Source: Dongibacter bovis
Lineage (GTDB): Bacteria; Bacillota; Negativicutes; Selenomonadales; Selenomonadaceae
Reading direction: 5' to 3'
DNA length: 63,595 nt
Assembly (NCBI GenBank): GCA_902763085.1
Contig: CACWQW010000002.1
Location: 1 to 63,595 of the forward strand
Part shown: in pieces, positions 43,315-52,135 of the stretch
Layout of the letters: every line of letters starts with the position of its first letter
Position numbering within the stretch: position 1 is the first letter of the stretch
Program-made: the position numbers and the translations under genes
The notes under the pieces: generated by a model
The model's input: only the letters and a program-made list of their open reading frames with translations
What the model was told of the DNA's origin: nothing
The model's database searches: none

Positions 43315-43563
43315 ACAGAAAAGCCCCGTCCCGCAAAGGGACGAGGCTGATGCTCGTGGTTCCACCCTGATTGTCTCTACATAAAGCAGAGACCGCTCAG
43401 ATTGATAACGAAGTTTCCTCCGGCTGCACCTACTAGTCATTCGATGCAGCAGTTCCGAAGTGGTAGCGACAGGAAACGCCCGGAATCATCCCAGCAGCAA
43501 TCCCTCTCTTGGGAGCGTTCCGCCTGCCGTCATGTCTTCATCACGACTGATATCTTTTGAACA
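43315..43563 (-). promoter_or_regulatory. T-box leader of thrS (Thr specifier)
   Basis: The roughly 250-nt leader has the T-box core GGGTGGAACCACGAG (minus strand, 43353-43367) and a terminator just after it (stem GCCTCGTCCC/GGGACGGGGC at 43323-43347, followed by T-rich sequence). A likely specifier ACC (Thr) sits at 43462-43464 in CTACCACTT, about 100 nt from the transcription start, as usual. Uncharged tRNA-Thr should favour the antiterminator and thrS expression. The 400-nt gap 43295-43700 is filled by this leader, its promoter, and the short 5' region of the plus-strand gene. Confidence 0.92.
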
Positions 43564-43569
43564 ATGCTC

Positions 43570-43598
43570 ATTATAGGGGGTTCTCCCCATGCTGTCAA
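43570..43598 (-). promoter_or_regulatory. Consensus promoter of thrS
   Basis: Minus strand TTGACA (43593-43598), 17 nt, TATAAT (43570-43575), perfect in both boxes; transcription should begin near 43563, the 5' end of the T-box. Confidence 0.9.
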
Positions 43599-43700
43599 GG
43601 GGAAATGTTCCTCTGGACCACCGCAGGAAAATCCCTGATGACAGCGAAAGTAAGAAATGATCTACTACAACCAAGAATTGGAAGGAAAGGAACATTTCCC

Positions 43701-43961
43701 ATGACCATCCACGGAGCTGTCATCAAAGAACAAGATGTCACCTTTGCCATCTTCGCTGTCAAACCGGAAGTCACGCGCTATACCGTACGCATCACAGCCG
43801 CCCGGCAAGAACTCGCAGCCTTCTTCCCCAACATGCCCATCGTCCTGATGAGTCAGGATGCGAGCGGCGCACCACATTACTATGGACGCAAAGACATCGT
43901 CGAATTCCTCCAGACGATCCGTCTCTCCCAGATTCCTTGGAAAACATACCACATCTATTGA
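43701..43961 (+). CDS. Small hypothetical protein, plus strand
   Basis: Not recognised. The 86-residue product (MTIHGAVIKEQDVTFAIFAV to the end PWKTYHIY) has alternating beta and helical pattern, no membrane segment and no signal peptide; the C-terminal half reads IVLMSQDASGAPHYYGRKDIVEFLQ. The ATG at 43701 is preceded by AAAGGAA about 9 nt upstream. It is divergent from thrS and its stop lies 1 nt from the convergent DUF445 stop. Reading support comes from its protein-like composition and the ribosome binding site; no promoter of good quality was found. Confidence 0.65.
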   Translation: MTIHGAVIKEQDVTFAIFAVKPEVTRYTVRITAARQELAAFFPNMPIVLMSQDASGAPHYYGRKDIVEFLQTIRLSQIPWKTYHIY

Positions 43962-43962
43962 C

Positions 43963-45264
43963 TCAGGTGCATGCGAACAATAAGCACAGATACATGAGCA
44001 AGCCGATGCCGGCACCGACGATCGATCCATTCATGCGAATCCATAAGAGATCCGGCTCGACCTTATCATAAACGAGACGATTGAGCTGCTCATCTGTGAG
44101 GCGGGAAAGAACATTCCTCACGATAACACCGACCAAAGATTGCGCATGCAGCGCCGAGCGCGCAATCAGATCGTAGAGGAAATGGCCGATCGTATGACGC
44201 AGTGCTTCATCTGTCTGCAGAAGCATGAGCATCCGGTCATACTCTCCCGACAAGACGTCTCGTAGACGGGAATGGCGCCCGGGCAGCTTCTTCTCCGACA
44301 CTGACACGGGCAGCATGAGCTGATGATTCATTTCCCGCAGTCCTCCGGCAAGCACTTCTTCGAGCGGCAGATCCGCCAGCAACGCATCTTTCACCCCATG
44401 CAGGAACAGGTGGAACTCTTTGTCCGTACGCATGACTCCCGCTTGTTCATTGAGGAGCTCCAGCACCTTCTCCTGTAAAGGAGAACCAACCGTGCCAAGT
44501 TCCTCCGTCAAGGCGACGAGACGTTTTTGCATGAGCTGCGCTGCTTCCTCGAGATTCACGAGATCGAGCGCTTCCCCCAGGCTGAGCATCAAGAGCCCGA
44601 ACGTCCCTTTCGTCTTTTCCTTCTCATACGCTTCGAGCATCTTCTCGATCGCTTCGCACGTTTCGGGTGCGGCGGCACGCCGGTGCAAGACACGTGCAAG
44701 GAAGGCGAGCCCTTCCCTATCATGACCGCTCTGCTGCAGCCAGCGGGTACCGGCAGAAAAAAGCTGCCCGGGGTCCACATCCTCAAGCGAAGCACGCACT
44801 TTCTCCGCCAGGAATTCCACCTGCCGCGCGCTATCCTGCCGCATCAGGAAAACGCGCAGATAGTGAGACATCTGCTGCAGGAACTGTTCTTTTGTTTGCG
44901 GCTGTCCCAGCCACTGCAAGAGCATCGGCAGCAAATGCAAGCGTTCGAGGTGATGGAAGATCTTGCGCCGCGAGAAGAATTCTTTCTGCACCATCGTCAC
45001 AGAGGCCTTGACGAACGCCTCCCGACGCCGCGGCAAAAGCGCGGTGTGATAAGGAAAGCCGAGCGGCTTGCGGAAAAGTGCCGTGACTGCAAACCAGTCG
45101 GCAATCCCGCCCACGAGTGCTGCTTCCGCGCAAAAGAGAACCCCTCCTGCCAAAAGGCTCCCTCTCGCCTGTAGATGCCAAGCAAGTGCCAGCAGGAAGA
45201 GCAGGAACGCGACGAAAAGTGTCCGATCCGCCTTGTTCCAACGCCGCCAGTCCAGCATCCTCAT
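43963..45264 (-). CDS. DUF445 membrane protein (second copy)
   Basis: The 433-residue protein has two N-terminal hydrophobic segments (residues 14-32 and 34-55), the family signature GGIADWFAVTALFRKPLGFP near 51-70, a long helical soluble middle part (100-390), and a C-terminal helix (about 410-430). Function unknown. Paralogue of the gene directly upstream, which it overlaps by 4 nt; the two share topology and the DWFAVTA signature but are divergent elsewhere. Confidence 0.85.
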   Translation of the reverse strand: MRMLDWRRWNKADRTLFVAFLLFLLALAWHLQARGSLLAGGVLFCAEAALVGGIADWFAVTALFRKPLGFPYHTALLPRRREAFVKASVTMVQKEFFSRRKIFHHLERLHLLPMLLQWLGQPQTKEQFLQQMSHYLRVFLMRQDSARQVEFLAEKVRASLEDVDPGQLFSAGTRWLQQSGHDREGLAFLARVLHRRAAAPETCEAIEKMLEAYEKEKTKGTFGLLMLSLGEALDLVNLEEAAQLMQKRLVALTEELGTVGSPLQEKVLELLNEQAGVMRTDKEFHLFLHGVKDALLADLPLEEVLAGGLREMNHQLMLPVSVSEKKLPGRHSRLRDVLSGEYDRMLMLLQTDEALRHTIGHFLYDLIARSALHAQSLVGVIVRNVLSRLTDEQLNRLVYDKVEPDLLWIRMNGSIVGAGIGLLMYLCLLFACT

Positions 45265-46496
45265 CCTATCCCCTCCGCAAGCGTGACCAAAAGGAACAAC
45301 CCCATCCCGACCAATGAGCCGACCAACGCACCGTTGATGCGAATCATCTGTAGATCGTCCTGCACTTTGCTTTCGACAAACGACACAAGTGCTTCATCTG
45401 AAAGCTCTCCCAGCCGCTCACGGATGAGCCCTGGAATCAACGCATGATGTTTCTGTAGCTCCTCCGCAAGGAATCTCTTGACCAAGGAATCGAAGCGCCG
45501 TCGCCATGGGTTCGACTGTACAAAGGCATCCACTTTGGCGTTGACGAATGCATCGAATTCAAAGAGCCAAAACGGGCGCATGCCTTTAACATTACCGTCA
45601 ATCCACCGCTTGAGGAATGGAACGAGGGATACGCGTTGCATGAGACCGTCCTTCCACGTGTGCAACGCCTCCTGGATGGCAGGATCTTTTCCAAGCGTAT
45701 CCAGCAGCGCGGTAAATCCCTTCTGCACAGCTGCATACGTCTCCTCCTCATCGGAAAGGAGTTCTTCCAGCCTTCGCTGCAGGCGCTCGCAGAGGATCTC
45801 TACGATATGCTCATCCGTGAGCCCGAGGCTTGAGAGGACAAACGCCCGCCCCGCCGACTCTCCTTCATATTCCTTGCGCAGCAGACGCACATTCTCTTCT
45901 AGGACTTCGCGCAGCGCCGGACTCTCCAGAACACGTTGTGCGATCTCTGCCAATGCTTTGATCAGACGGTGGCTATGCGGATCCTCCGCAAGGATCCGCA
46001 GGCTATCCACCGCAGTCTGCTCAAAAGGAAAGACCTTGAGGCCCTCTTTCAGCGCCGACTCCAATTCCGTCGCCAAAAACGCACTGTCAAGCGCGTTGAC
46101 CAGGCGTACAGCAGTTTCCTCTACGGTCTCCACGAGCCGCATACGCCCGCCCCGATGCTCAAGATACTCCACGAGCAGACCTGCCGCGTCCTGCTCCTGC
46201 ACGACTTGCATGATGTTGTCTACGCTCAATAGGTCATCGCTCGCGAATGTCACGAGCGAGTCCATGATGCGCTGACGATTGCGACGCAGGATGTCCGTCC
46301 GATAGGAGATACCGAGTGGCTTGCGGAAGATGGCTGTGACGGCGAACCAGTCCGCGAGCCCTCCTACCGTCGCAGCGAGGAAGCCGTGGTGAAAGAGGCC
46401 GCCCCAGAAGCCACTCACTGGCAGGGTACCGAGGAACCCCACCGCGCTGATGGCGAGTGCCAGATTGGCCTTTTGCCTCTTCTGCAAACCGATCAC
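45261..46496 (-). CDS. DUF445 membrane protein (first copy)
   Basis: The 411-residue protein has N-terminal hydrophobic segments at about 11-30 and 34-50, GGLADWFAVTAIFRKPLGIS near 44-63, a helical middle domain, and a C-terminal helix (GALVGSLVGMGLFLLVTLAEG). Function unknown. It follows galU by 21 nt and probably shares its transcript; the tandem copy suggests the two proteins may work as a pair. Confidence 0.85.
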   Translation of the reverse strand: MIGLQKRQKANLALAISAVGFLGTLPVSGFWGGLFHHGFLAATVGGLADWFAVTAIFRKPLGISYRTDILRRNRQRIMDSLVTFASDDLLSVDNIMQVVQEQDAAGLLVEYLEHRGGRMRLVETVEETAVRLVNALDSAFLATELESALKEGLKVFPFEQTAVDSLRILAEDPHSHRLIKALAEIAQRVLESPALREVLEENVRLLRKEYEGESAGRAFVLSSLGLTDEHIVEILCERLQRRLEELLSDEEETYAAVQKGFTALLDTLGKDPAIQEALHTWKDGLMQRVSLVPFLKRWIDGNVKGMRPFWLFEFDAFVNAKVDAFVQSNPWRRRFDSLVKRFLAEELQKHHALIPGLIRERLGELSDEALVSFVESKVQDDLQMIRINGALVGSLVGMGLFLLVTLAEGIG

Positions 46497-46517
46497 CGCT
46501 TTCTACCCTACCGCTAC

Positions 46518-47405
46518 TCAGTCGGCAGCGCCCGTCACCAATTCTCGCAGATACGTGCGAAACGCTGGCCCGAGGTCTTCCCGACGCAGGGCAAACTCCA
46601 CTGTCGCCTTGAGGAATCCCAACTTATCACCGAGATCATACCGTTTTCCATCGAACGCATACGCATAGACAGCGTCGAGCTTCGCGAGCACCTTGAGTGC
46701 ATCGGTGAGCTGTACCTCACCGCCCTTCCCCGGCTTCGTGTTCTCCAGGATGGCGAAGATTTCCGGCTTGATGATATAGCGTCCGAGCACGGCAAAGTGG
46801 CTTGGCGCTTCCTCAAGCGAAGGCTTTTCGATCATGTCTGACACCCGCAGCAGCTTTTCCTCCCATCCCGGCACTGGCGTTCCCGCCACGATACCATAGG
46901 ACGAGACCTTTTCGTCAGGTACCTGCTGGCATCCCAGCACGGAGCCGCCCGTCTGTTCGTAAACATCGATGAGCTGACGCAGCGCCGGCCGTTCCGGATG
47001 ATAGACGACATCGTCTCCGAGCAGGACGGCAAAGGGCTCATCCCCCATGAACGTCTTCGCACAAAGGATGGCATCCCCGAGGCCACGCATATAGCGCTGC
47101 CGAATATAATGGACATTGATATCCGCCGTCTCCTGCACCAGCTTCAAGAGATCGGTTTTCCCCTTCCTGCGCAACTCCGCTTCAAGCGCAGGCGCCGAAT
47201 CAAAATGATCCTCAATAGCACGTTTGCCATGGCCACTGACGATCAAGAGCTCCTCAATCCCGCTTGCCATCGCCTCTTCGACGATGTACTGGATCGTCGG
47301 CTTATCGACGATCGGAAGCATCTCTTTCGGCGTTGCCTTCGTTGCCGGCAGGAACCGCGTACCGTAGCCAGCGGCGGGGATGACAGCCTTACGGATTTTC
47401 TTCAT
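46518..47405 (-). CDS. galU: UTP-glucose-1-phosphate uridylyltransferase
   Basis: Makes UDP-glucose for exopolysaccharide, glycolipid or outer-membrane sugars. The 295-residue protein has RKAVIPAAGYGTRFLPATKATPKEML at its start, VDKPTIQYIVEEA near 33, LLGDDVVYHP near 127, and GEVQLTDALK near 230. Start 47405 has GAGGAG 9 nt upstream. First gene of a unit with the two DUF445 genes. Confidence 0.95.
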   Translation of the reverse strand: MKKIRKAVIPAAGYGTRFLPATKATPKEMLPIVDKPTIQYIVEEAMASGIEELLIVSGHGKRAIEDHFDSAPALEAELRRKGKTDLLKLVQETADINVHYIRQRYMRGLGDAILCAKTFMGDEPFAVLLGDDVVYHPERPALRQLIDVYEQTGGSVLGCQQVPDEKVSSYGIVAGTPVPGWEEKLLRVSDMIEKPSLEEAPSHFAVLGRYIIKPEIFAILENTKPGKGGEVQLTDALKVLAKLDAVYAYAFDGKRYDLGDKLGFLKATVEFALRREDLGPAFRTYLRELVTGAAD

Positions 47406-47433
47406 GCGATAAAGCTCCTCTCATTTTTCTTCT

Positions 47434-47439
47434 ATTATA
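47434..47439 (-). promoter_or_regulatory. -10 box of galU
   Basis: TATAAT on the minus strand, about 30 nt before the galU ATG. The -35 region (TTTCTT) is weak and overlaps the T-run of the preceding terminator. Confidence 0.55.
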
Positions 47440-47451
47440 CCGAGATTCTTA

Positions 47452-47489
47452 ATAAAAAGAAAGAGCGCACAGACACATGCCGTGCACTC
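47452..47489 (-). terminator. Intrinsic terminator of the his operon
   Basis: Minus strand GAGTGCAC and GTGCGCTC (one G-U pair) form a stem with an 11-nt loop, then TTTCTTTTT. It lies about 70 nt past the small membrane protein and should end the long hisG transcript. Confidence 0.7.
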
Positions 47490-47557
47490 CTATCCCAGAA
47501 CCAGTAAAAACGACGAAAATCTACGAAGAGGAACCGCTGAGCGTCATCTGTCCCACC

Positions 47558-47947
47558 TCAAATATGCAAGTAGTTCATCATCTTCATTGCCAGCCGTTTC
47601 GGCTCCTCGTCCTTGTGCTGCAAGAGGTAGGAAAGCGAACAGACGTAGAAGAACGATGTGATGGGGACGAAACGACGCCCCTTGCGAACATTGCCCCAGA
47701 GCATGAGATGCTTGATGAGCAGGCGGATGTCTTCACGCGTACCTTGTTCACGCCGCATGACACGACGCAGTTTCCAGTCCTTCTCGATAAAGGCGACGAT
47801 TGCATCGACAAGCGCGGGATTGCCGAGATCATGTTCGTACTTCTCCACGAGCAGGAACGCCGCATTCGACCGTCGCAAGCTACGGCGCATCTCTAGGAGG
47901 AACACGATGAAAAGCGCTGCTAGCAAAAGATAGAGCAGCATCGTCAT
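47558..47947 (-). CDS. Small membrane-anchored hypothetical protein
   Basis: Not recognised. The 129-residue product has one N-terminal helix (residues 3-19, LLYLLLAALFIVFLLEM) and a charged, helical cytoplasmic part with many arginines and lysines. Its start overlaps the SagB-like gene by 4 nt, so it is the last gene of the histidine transcript. No known link to histidine. Confidence 0.7.
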   Translation of the reverse strand: MTMLLYLLLAALFIVFLLEMRRSLRRSNAAFLLVEKYEHDLGNPALVDAIVAFIEKDWKLRRVMRREQGTREDIRLLIKHLMLWGNVRKGRRFVPITSFFYVCSLSYLLQHKDEEPKRLAMKMMNYLHI

Positions 47948-48699
47948 CCTACCTTTCCCGCGGTCGCCGCGTAGATGGAAAACTCCCGGACACCGTCGAG
48001 GTGCAGCACGCGGTTGACCTCCGCATCCTCAAATGCACCCATCGCACAGCACCCGGCTTTCAAAGACTCCGCAGCGAGGTACAGATTTTCGCAGACATGC
48101 CCCGCATCGAGGAACGCGTATCGATAGCCGCGTTTGCCAAAGACGTAGAGTAGCCGCTCGATCTGCGCTACCCAGACGAAGGTAACGGCGCTTTCCTCTA
48201 CTGCCTGACGCGTGCGAAACGCATGAAGGAACGCTTCCCGACTCTCTTCCCAGGGAATCTGCTCGGCAAGCGGCAAGAGGAGATGTTCAAAGGAGAGATA
48301 CCGGTAGAATCCCGGTACCAGGCCCTCCACTTTCTGTATGAAGAGATATGTCTCGAACGCATGACGCGCCCCAGCACTCGGGACGTTGCGCATGCTGCCA
48401 CCCTTGCCGATGGGCATCTTCACACCTTGCGTACACCAGAGAAGATACGCGAGCTCCTGCAGCGTGAAGGGTGTCTGCGTATAGCTGCGCACGCTCGCAC
48501 GCAACTCAACGAGTTCGAGGAAATTCACCTCGCGGTCCGGCAGGAGCTCCGCTTCCGGCAGCTTGATGACCCGCGTCCCTGCTGGCGGTCGTTTCTCCGG
48601 CACCGGAAAAGGCTCTCCTCGTTTCAGCGGACTTTTCGGATCCCAGGCAGCGGCCGTATCCTCAAGAAAAGCACGCTCTTTCTGATCGTCTACTTCCAT
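47944..48699 (-). CDS. SagB/ThcOx-family nitroreductase-like oxidoreductase
   Basis: FMN-dependent fold of 251 residues. FLELVELRASVRSYTQTPFTLQEL near residues 60-83 contains the flavin-phosphate arginine-serine motif, MRNVPSAGARHAFETYL near 103 and AFLDAGHVCENLYLAAESL near 195-213 match the SagB class that oxidises azolines in some peptide natural products. No cyclodehydratase (YcaO) or precursor peptide gene is nearby, so the real substrate is open. It follows hisIE by 9 nt. Confidence 0.85.
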   Translation of the reverse strand: MEVDDQKERAFLEDTAAAWDPKSPLKRGEPFPVPEKRPPAGTRVIKLPEAELLPDREVNFLELVELRASVRSYTQTPFTLQELAYLLWCTQGVKMPIGKGGSMRNVPSAGARHAFETYLFIQKVEGLVPGFYRYLSFEHLLLPLAEQIPWEESREAFLHAFRTRQAVEESAVTFVWVAQIERLLYVFGKRGYRYAFLDAGHVCENLYLAAESLKAGCCAMGAFEDAEVNRVLHLDGVREFSIYAATAGKVG

Positions 48700-48708
48700 C
48701 GGAGTACC

Positions 48709-49416
48709 TCACATGTCGGGGCGGATTCCCGTCTTCCCGGTGAACTTGTGGTAGCTGCCCCCCTTGCGGCGACTCATGAGCTCCGCGAAGAGCTCTTCTG
48801 GGGAGATGCCGTGATACGCCAGCAGCACAAGGCAATGATACCAGAGGTCGCCCATCTCATAGAGGATTTCCTTGCGCACATTATTCTTCGAGGCGATGAC
48901 CGTTTCGACGGCCTCCTCACCGACCTTCTTAAGGATCTTATCCTGTCCCTTGTCGAAAAGGTAATTGGTGTACGAGCCCTCAACAGGATTCACGCGGCGA
49001 TCCTGAATGACATCGTAAAGTTCGTTGAGGACGATTGCGAGAGACTGCTGCTTTTCCGGCGGTACGACGGCAATGCTCTTCTCATTCGTTTCCGGATGCA
49101 GGCGGCGGCCGCTGAAGCAAGAATAAGTCCCCGTGTGGCAGGCAACGCCGCGCTGATGGACGCGCACGAGCAGCGTATCGCCATCACAGTCGTAGGAGAT
49201 CTCCTTGACCTGCTGGATATTGCCGGACTCCTCCCCTTTCTGCCAAAGGCGCTGGCGACTGCGGCTGTAGAACCATGTCAGCCCCGTCTCAATCGTCTTT
49301 TCCAGGGACTCTTTGTTCATATAGGCAAGCATGAGTACCTGTCCGCTCTCCTCTTGAACGATGGCAGGCACGAGCCCCTTCTCGTCAAAATGGACTTTTG
49401 AAATATCTACGCTCAT
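48709..49416 (-). CDS. hisIE: Bifunctional phosphoribosyl-AMP cyclohydrolase / phosphoribosyl-ATP pyrophosphatase
   Basis: Steps two and three of histidine synthesis in one protein. The 235-residue product has HisI at residues 1-110 ([35 protein letters not shown] with the zinc cysteines) and HisE at 130-215 ([30 protein letters not shown]). Its start touches the hisF stop by one base. Confidence 0.96.
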   Translation of the reverse strand: MSVDISKVHFDEKGLVPAIVQEESGQVLMLAYMNKESLEKTIETGLTWFYSRSRQRLWQKGEESGNIQQVKEISYDCDGDTLLVRVHQRGVACHTGTYSCFSGRRLHPETNEKSIAVVPPEKQQSLAIVLNELYDVIQDRRVNPVEGSYTNYLFDKGQDKILKKVGEEAVETVIASKNNVRKEILYEMGDLWYHCLVLLAYHGISPEELFAELMSRRKGGSYHKFTGKTGIRPDM

Positions 49417-50174
49417 CAGAATCGAACCTCCACACCACGAGATTTCAGATATTCCTTGACCTCACGTACCGTGAATGTGCCGTAATGGAAGACGGAGGCC
49501 GCGAGCACGGCATCCGCCTTGCCCTCGGTGAGCACATCGTAGAAATGCTCGAGCTTTCCGGCACCGCCAGAAGCGATGACAGGGACGTCGACGGCCTCGG
49601 AAACGGCGCGCGTCAGCTCGATATCATAGCCTTCCTTCGTCCCGTCTGCATCCATGCTCGTGAGCAGGATCTCTCCCGCGCCGAGTTCAGTCGCCCGCCG
49701 GACCCACGCAAGGCAGTCCATCCCCGTCGGCGTACGGCCGCCATTGACGTAAACTTCCCAGCGATGATCCCCTGAGCGGCGCGCATCGACAGCGAGCACC
49801 ACGCACTGGCGTCCAAACTTCTCCGCGCCCTCGCGGATGACAGTAGGATCCTTGACGGCCGCTGTATTCAGCGAAGTCTTGTCCGCTCCAGCCTTGAGCA
49901 TCTTGCGCATGTCCTCGACCGTGCGGATGCCGCCGCCGATCGTAAAGGGGATAAATACCTGCGAGGCACAGCCGCGCGCCACCTCCACGATCGTATCGCG
50001 TTGATCGCTCGAAGCGGTGATATCCAGGAACACGAGCTCATCTGCCCGCTCCTCATCGTAACGAGCGGCAAGCTCCACCGGATCGCCAGCATCGCGCAGG
50101 CCAACGAAATTCGTCCCTTTGACCACGCGCCCATCTTTGACGTCGAGGCAAGGAATAATCCTCTTCGTGTACAA
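49416..50174 (-). CDS. hisF: Imidazole glycerol phosphate synthase, cyclase subunit HisF
   Basis: Cyclase half of IGP synthase; uses ammonia from HisH. The 252-residue TIM barrel starts [20 protein letters not shown], has [18 protein letters not shown] near 76, [12 protein letters not shown] near 95, and [18 protein letters not shown] near 217, with the catalytic aspartates at the barrel ends. 2 nt after hisA. Confidence 0.97.
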   Translation of the reverse strand: MYTKRIIPCLDVKDGRVVKGTNFVGLRDAGDPVELAARYDEERADELVFLDITASSDQRDTIVEVARGCASQVFIPFTIGGGIRTVEDMRKMLKAGADKTSLNTAAVKDPTVIREGAEKFGRQCVVLAVDARRSGDHRWEVYVNGGRTPTGMDCLAWVRRATELGAGEILLTSMDADGTKEGYDIELTRAVSEAVDVPVIASGGAGKLEHFYDVLTEGKADAVLAASVFHYGTFTVREVKEYLKSRGVEVRF

Positions 50175-50176
50175 TT

Positions 50177-50908
50177 TTAGTTCACCTCCGCAGCGATTGC
50201 AAGCGCCTCCGGGAGAGAGAGGCTTCCCGTATAGATGGACTTCCCGACGATGACGCCCTCGATCCCATCTCTTTCATAGGGCTTCAGTGCCTTGATATCA
50301 CGCGCATCGCGCACACCGCCGGAAGCGACGATGCGAACCCCGCTCTCCCGGGCAAGCTCTGCCGTCGCCTTGACATTGACCCCAGAGAGCGTCCCATCCC
50401 GACTAATATCCGTATAGATGATGGTGCGGACGCCTGCTTCTTTCATGCGCTTCGCAAGCGTGATGACTTCGATATCGCCAGAGATTCCCCAGCCGTCCAC
50501 GGCGACAATCCCATCTTTGGCATCGATGCCAACGACAATGCGATCACCATACTTCGCACAGGCGTCAGCAACGAGCTTAGGATCGCGTACGGCCACAGAG
50601 CCAAGGATCACGCGGCGCACGCCGAGCGCGAGGACCGCATCGATATTCTCCATCGTGCGGATCCCGCCGCCGAGTTCCACGGGGATGGTCACGGCCGCGA
50701 GGATGTCCTGCACGGTCGCAAGATTCTCTGAATGCCCTGACCGTGCGCCGTCAAGGTCGACGAGATGCAGGAACTCCGCCCCCTGTTCCTGCCATTTCCT
50801 CGCAACGTCCGCCGGTCGATTGGAAAAAACGGTTTCTTGCCCGAAATCCCCCTGGAACAATCGTACACATTTGCCGCCGCGCAAATCAATCGCTGGAAAG
50901 ATCGTCAT
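50177..50908 (-). CDS. hisA: ProFAR isomerase HisA
   Basis: Isomerises the aminoaldose ProFAR to the aminoketose PRFAR. The 243-residue half-barrel protein starts [22 protein letters not shown] and contains [20 protein letters not shown] near 76, [18 protein letters not shown] near 127, and [14 protein letters not shown] near 162 with the catalytic aspartates. It lies between hisH and hisF in the usual order. Confidence 0.97.
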   Translation of the reverse strand: MTIFPAIDLRGGKCVRLFQGDFGQETVFSNRPADVARKWQEQGAEFLHLVDLDGARSGHSENLATVQDILAAVTIPVELGGGIRTMENIDAVLALGVRRVILGSVAVRDPKLVADACAKYGDRIVVGIDAKDGIVAVDGWGISGDIEVITLAKRMKEAGVRTIIYTDISRDGTLSGVNVKATAELARESGVRIVASGGVRDARDIKALKPYERDGIEGVIVGKSIYTGSLSLPEALAIAAEVN

Positions 50909-50920
50909 ATCGTCCCCTCC

Positions 50921-51532
50921 TCAACTGCTGATAAAGTTCCGCAAGATCTGCAAGCCGACGTCACCGGACTTCTCGGGATGGAATTGCGTTGCCTGGAGAT
51001 TTCCACGCGCAACGGCAGCTGTCAGCCGCTCCCCATACTCCGTCGTGGCTGTGACAAGCGATGCATCCTCCGGCACAGCATGATAGCTGTGCACGAAATA
51101 GACATAGGGATGCGCAGAAAGCCCTGCGAAGAGATCCGCCTTTTCCCGGCGCGCACGAATGTTCAGCGAATTCCAGCCCATGTGCGGGACCTTAAGTCCA
51201 GGTGCCTGGATTTTCCGTACCATTCCAGGAATCAGGCCGAGCCCTCGCACCCCCGGAGACTCCTCGCTCCCGTCGAAAAGGATCTGCAAGCCGACGCAGA
51301 TGCCGAGCAAGGGGCGGCCAGAAGTCACCAGGTCTCGTATAACAGGAACGAGCCCCGTTGCCTCCAGATTTTCCATGCAGTCGCCAAACGCTCCGACACC
51401 TGGAAGGATGATCTTTTCCGCCGCGCGGATGACGGACGCCTCCCGCGTAACCTTGACGGGGGCGCCGAGCGCCGTGACAGCTTTCTCCACGCTGAACAGA
51501 TTGCCGACTCCATAATCGATGACCGCGATCAT
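50921..51532 (-). CDS. hisH: Imidazole glycerol phosphate synthase, glutaminase subunit HisH
   Basis: Class I glutamine amidotransferase that supplies ammonia to HisF. The 203-residue protein has IILPGVGAFGDCM near residue 46, the nucleophile in PLLGICVGLQILFDGSEE near 76, HMGWNSL near 123, and FVHSYHAVP and QFHPEKSGDVG with the catalytic His-Glu near 182. Complete. Confidence 0.97.
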   Translation of the reverse strand: MIAVIDYGVGNLFSVEKAVTALGAPVKVTREASVIRAAEKIILPGVGAFGDCMENLEATGLVPVIRDLVTSGRPLLGICVGLQILFDGSEESPGVRGLGLIPGMVRKIQAPGLKVPHMGWNSLNIRARREKADLFAGLSAHPYVYFVHSYHAVPEDASLVTATTEYGERLTAAVARGNLQATQFHPEKSGDVGLQILRNFISS

Positions 51533-51544
51533 CGAATCACCTCC

Positions 51545-52135
51545 TCAAAGTACCCCTTTCGTCGAGGGAACCCCTTTCACCCGCGCATCCCGTGATACGG
51601 CAAGGCGCAGCGCATGTCCGAGTGCCTTGAAGATGCCCTCGACCTTGTGATGGGAATTCGTCCCATAGAGGATCCGCACATGCAGCGTAATACCCGCATG
51701 CATGGCAAACGCGCGCAGGAATTCCTCCGTCAGCTCCGTATCGTAGCCACCGATCATCGGCGCCATCGTCCCTCCTTCATAGACGAGGAACGGACGCCCG
51801 CTGATGTCGAGCGAAACGAACGCCAATGTCTCATCCATCGGCAAATAGAACGTCCCGTAGCGGCAAATGCCACGCTTGTCGCCGATGGCCTGCCGAAAGG
51901 CATCGCCGAGCGCAATGCCGATATCCTCAACGGAGTGATGCCCATCGACCTCGATGTCGCCGTGACAGACGAGACGCAAGTCAAAAAGCCCATGTGCGGC
52001 AAAAAGCTGCAGCATGTGGTCGAAGAAGCCGATGCCTGTCTCGACTTCTGCTTTTCCCGTGCCATCGAGATTCCAATCGAGCTGGATGCTCGTCTCCGCC
52101 GTCGTGCGCTCGACGGCTGCCGTGCGCGCGCTCAT
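51545..52135 (-). CDS. hisB: Imidazoleglycerol-phosphate dehydratase
   Basis: Dehydrates IGP to imidazole acetol-phosphate. The 196-residue manganese enzyme has the two repeats of the family: GIGFFDHMLQLFAAHG near 35 with DGHHSVEDIGIALG near 60, and GTNSHHKVEGIFKALG near 161. It is the monofunctional form; no histidinol-phosphatase domain is present, so HisN must be encoded elsewhere. Start 52135 gives a 4-nt overlap with hisC. Confidence 0.97.
   Translation of the reverse strand: MSARTAAVERTTAETSIQLDWNLDGTGKAEVETGIGFFDHMLQLFAAHGLFDLRLVCHGDIEVDGHHSVEDIGIALGDAFRQAIGDKRGICRYGTFYLPMDETLAFVSLDISGRPFLVYEGGTMAPMIGGYDTELTEEFLRAFAMHAGITLHVRILYGTNSHHKVEGIFKALGHALRLAVSRDARVKGVPSTKGVL

Noticed and set aside
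41372-43384. A 670-codon plus-strand open frame across thrS
   Set aside because: Antisense shadow of thrS, which has full family motifs, a T-box and a promoter; the plus frame has none.
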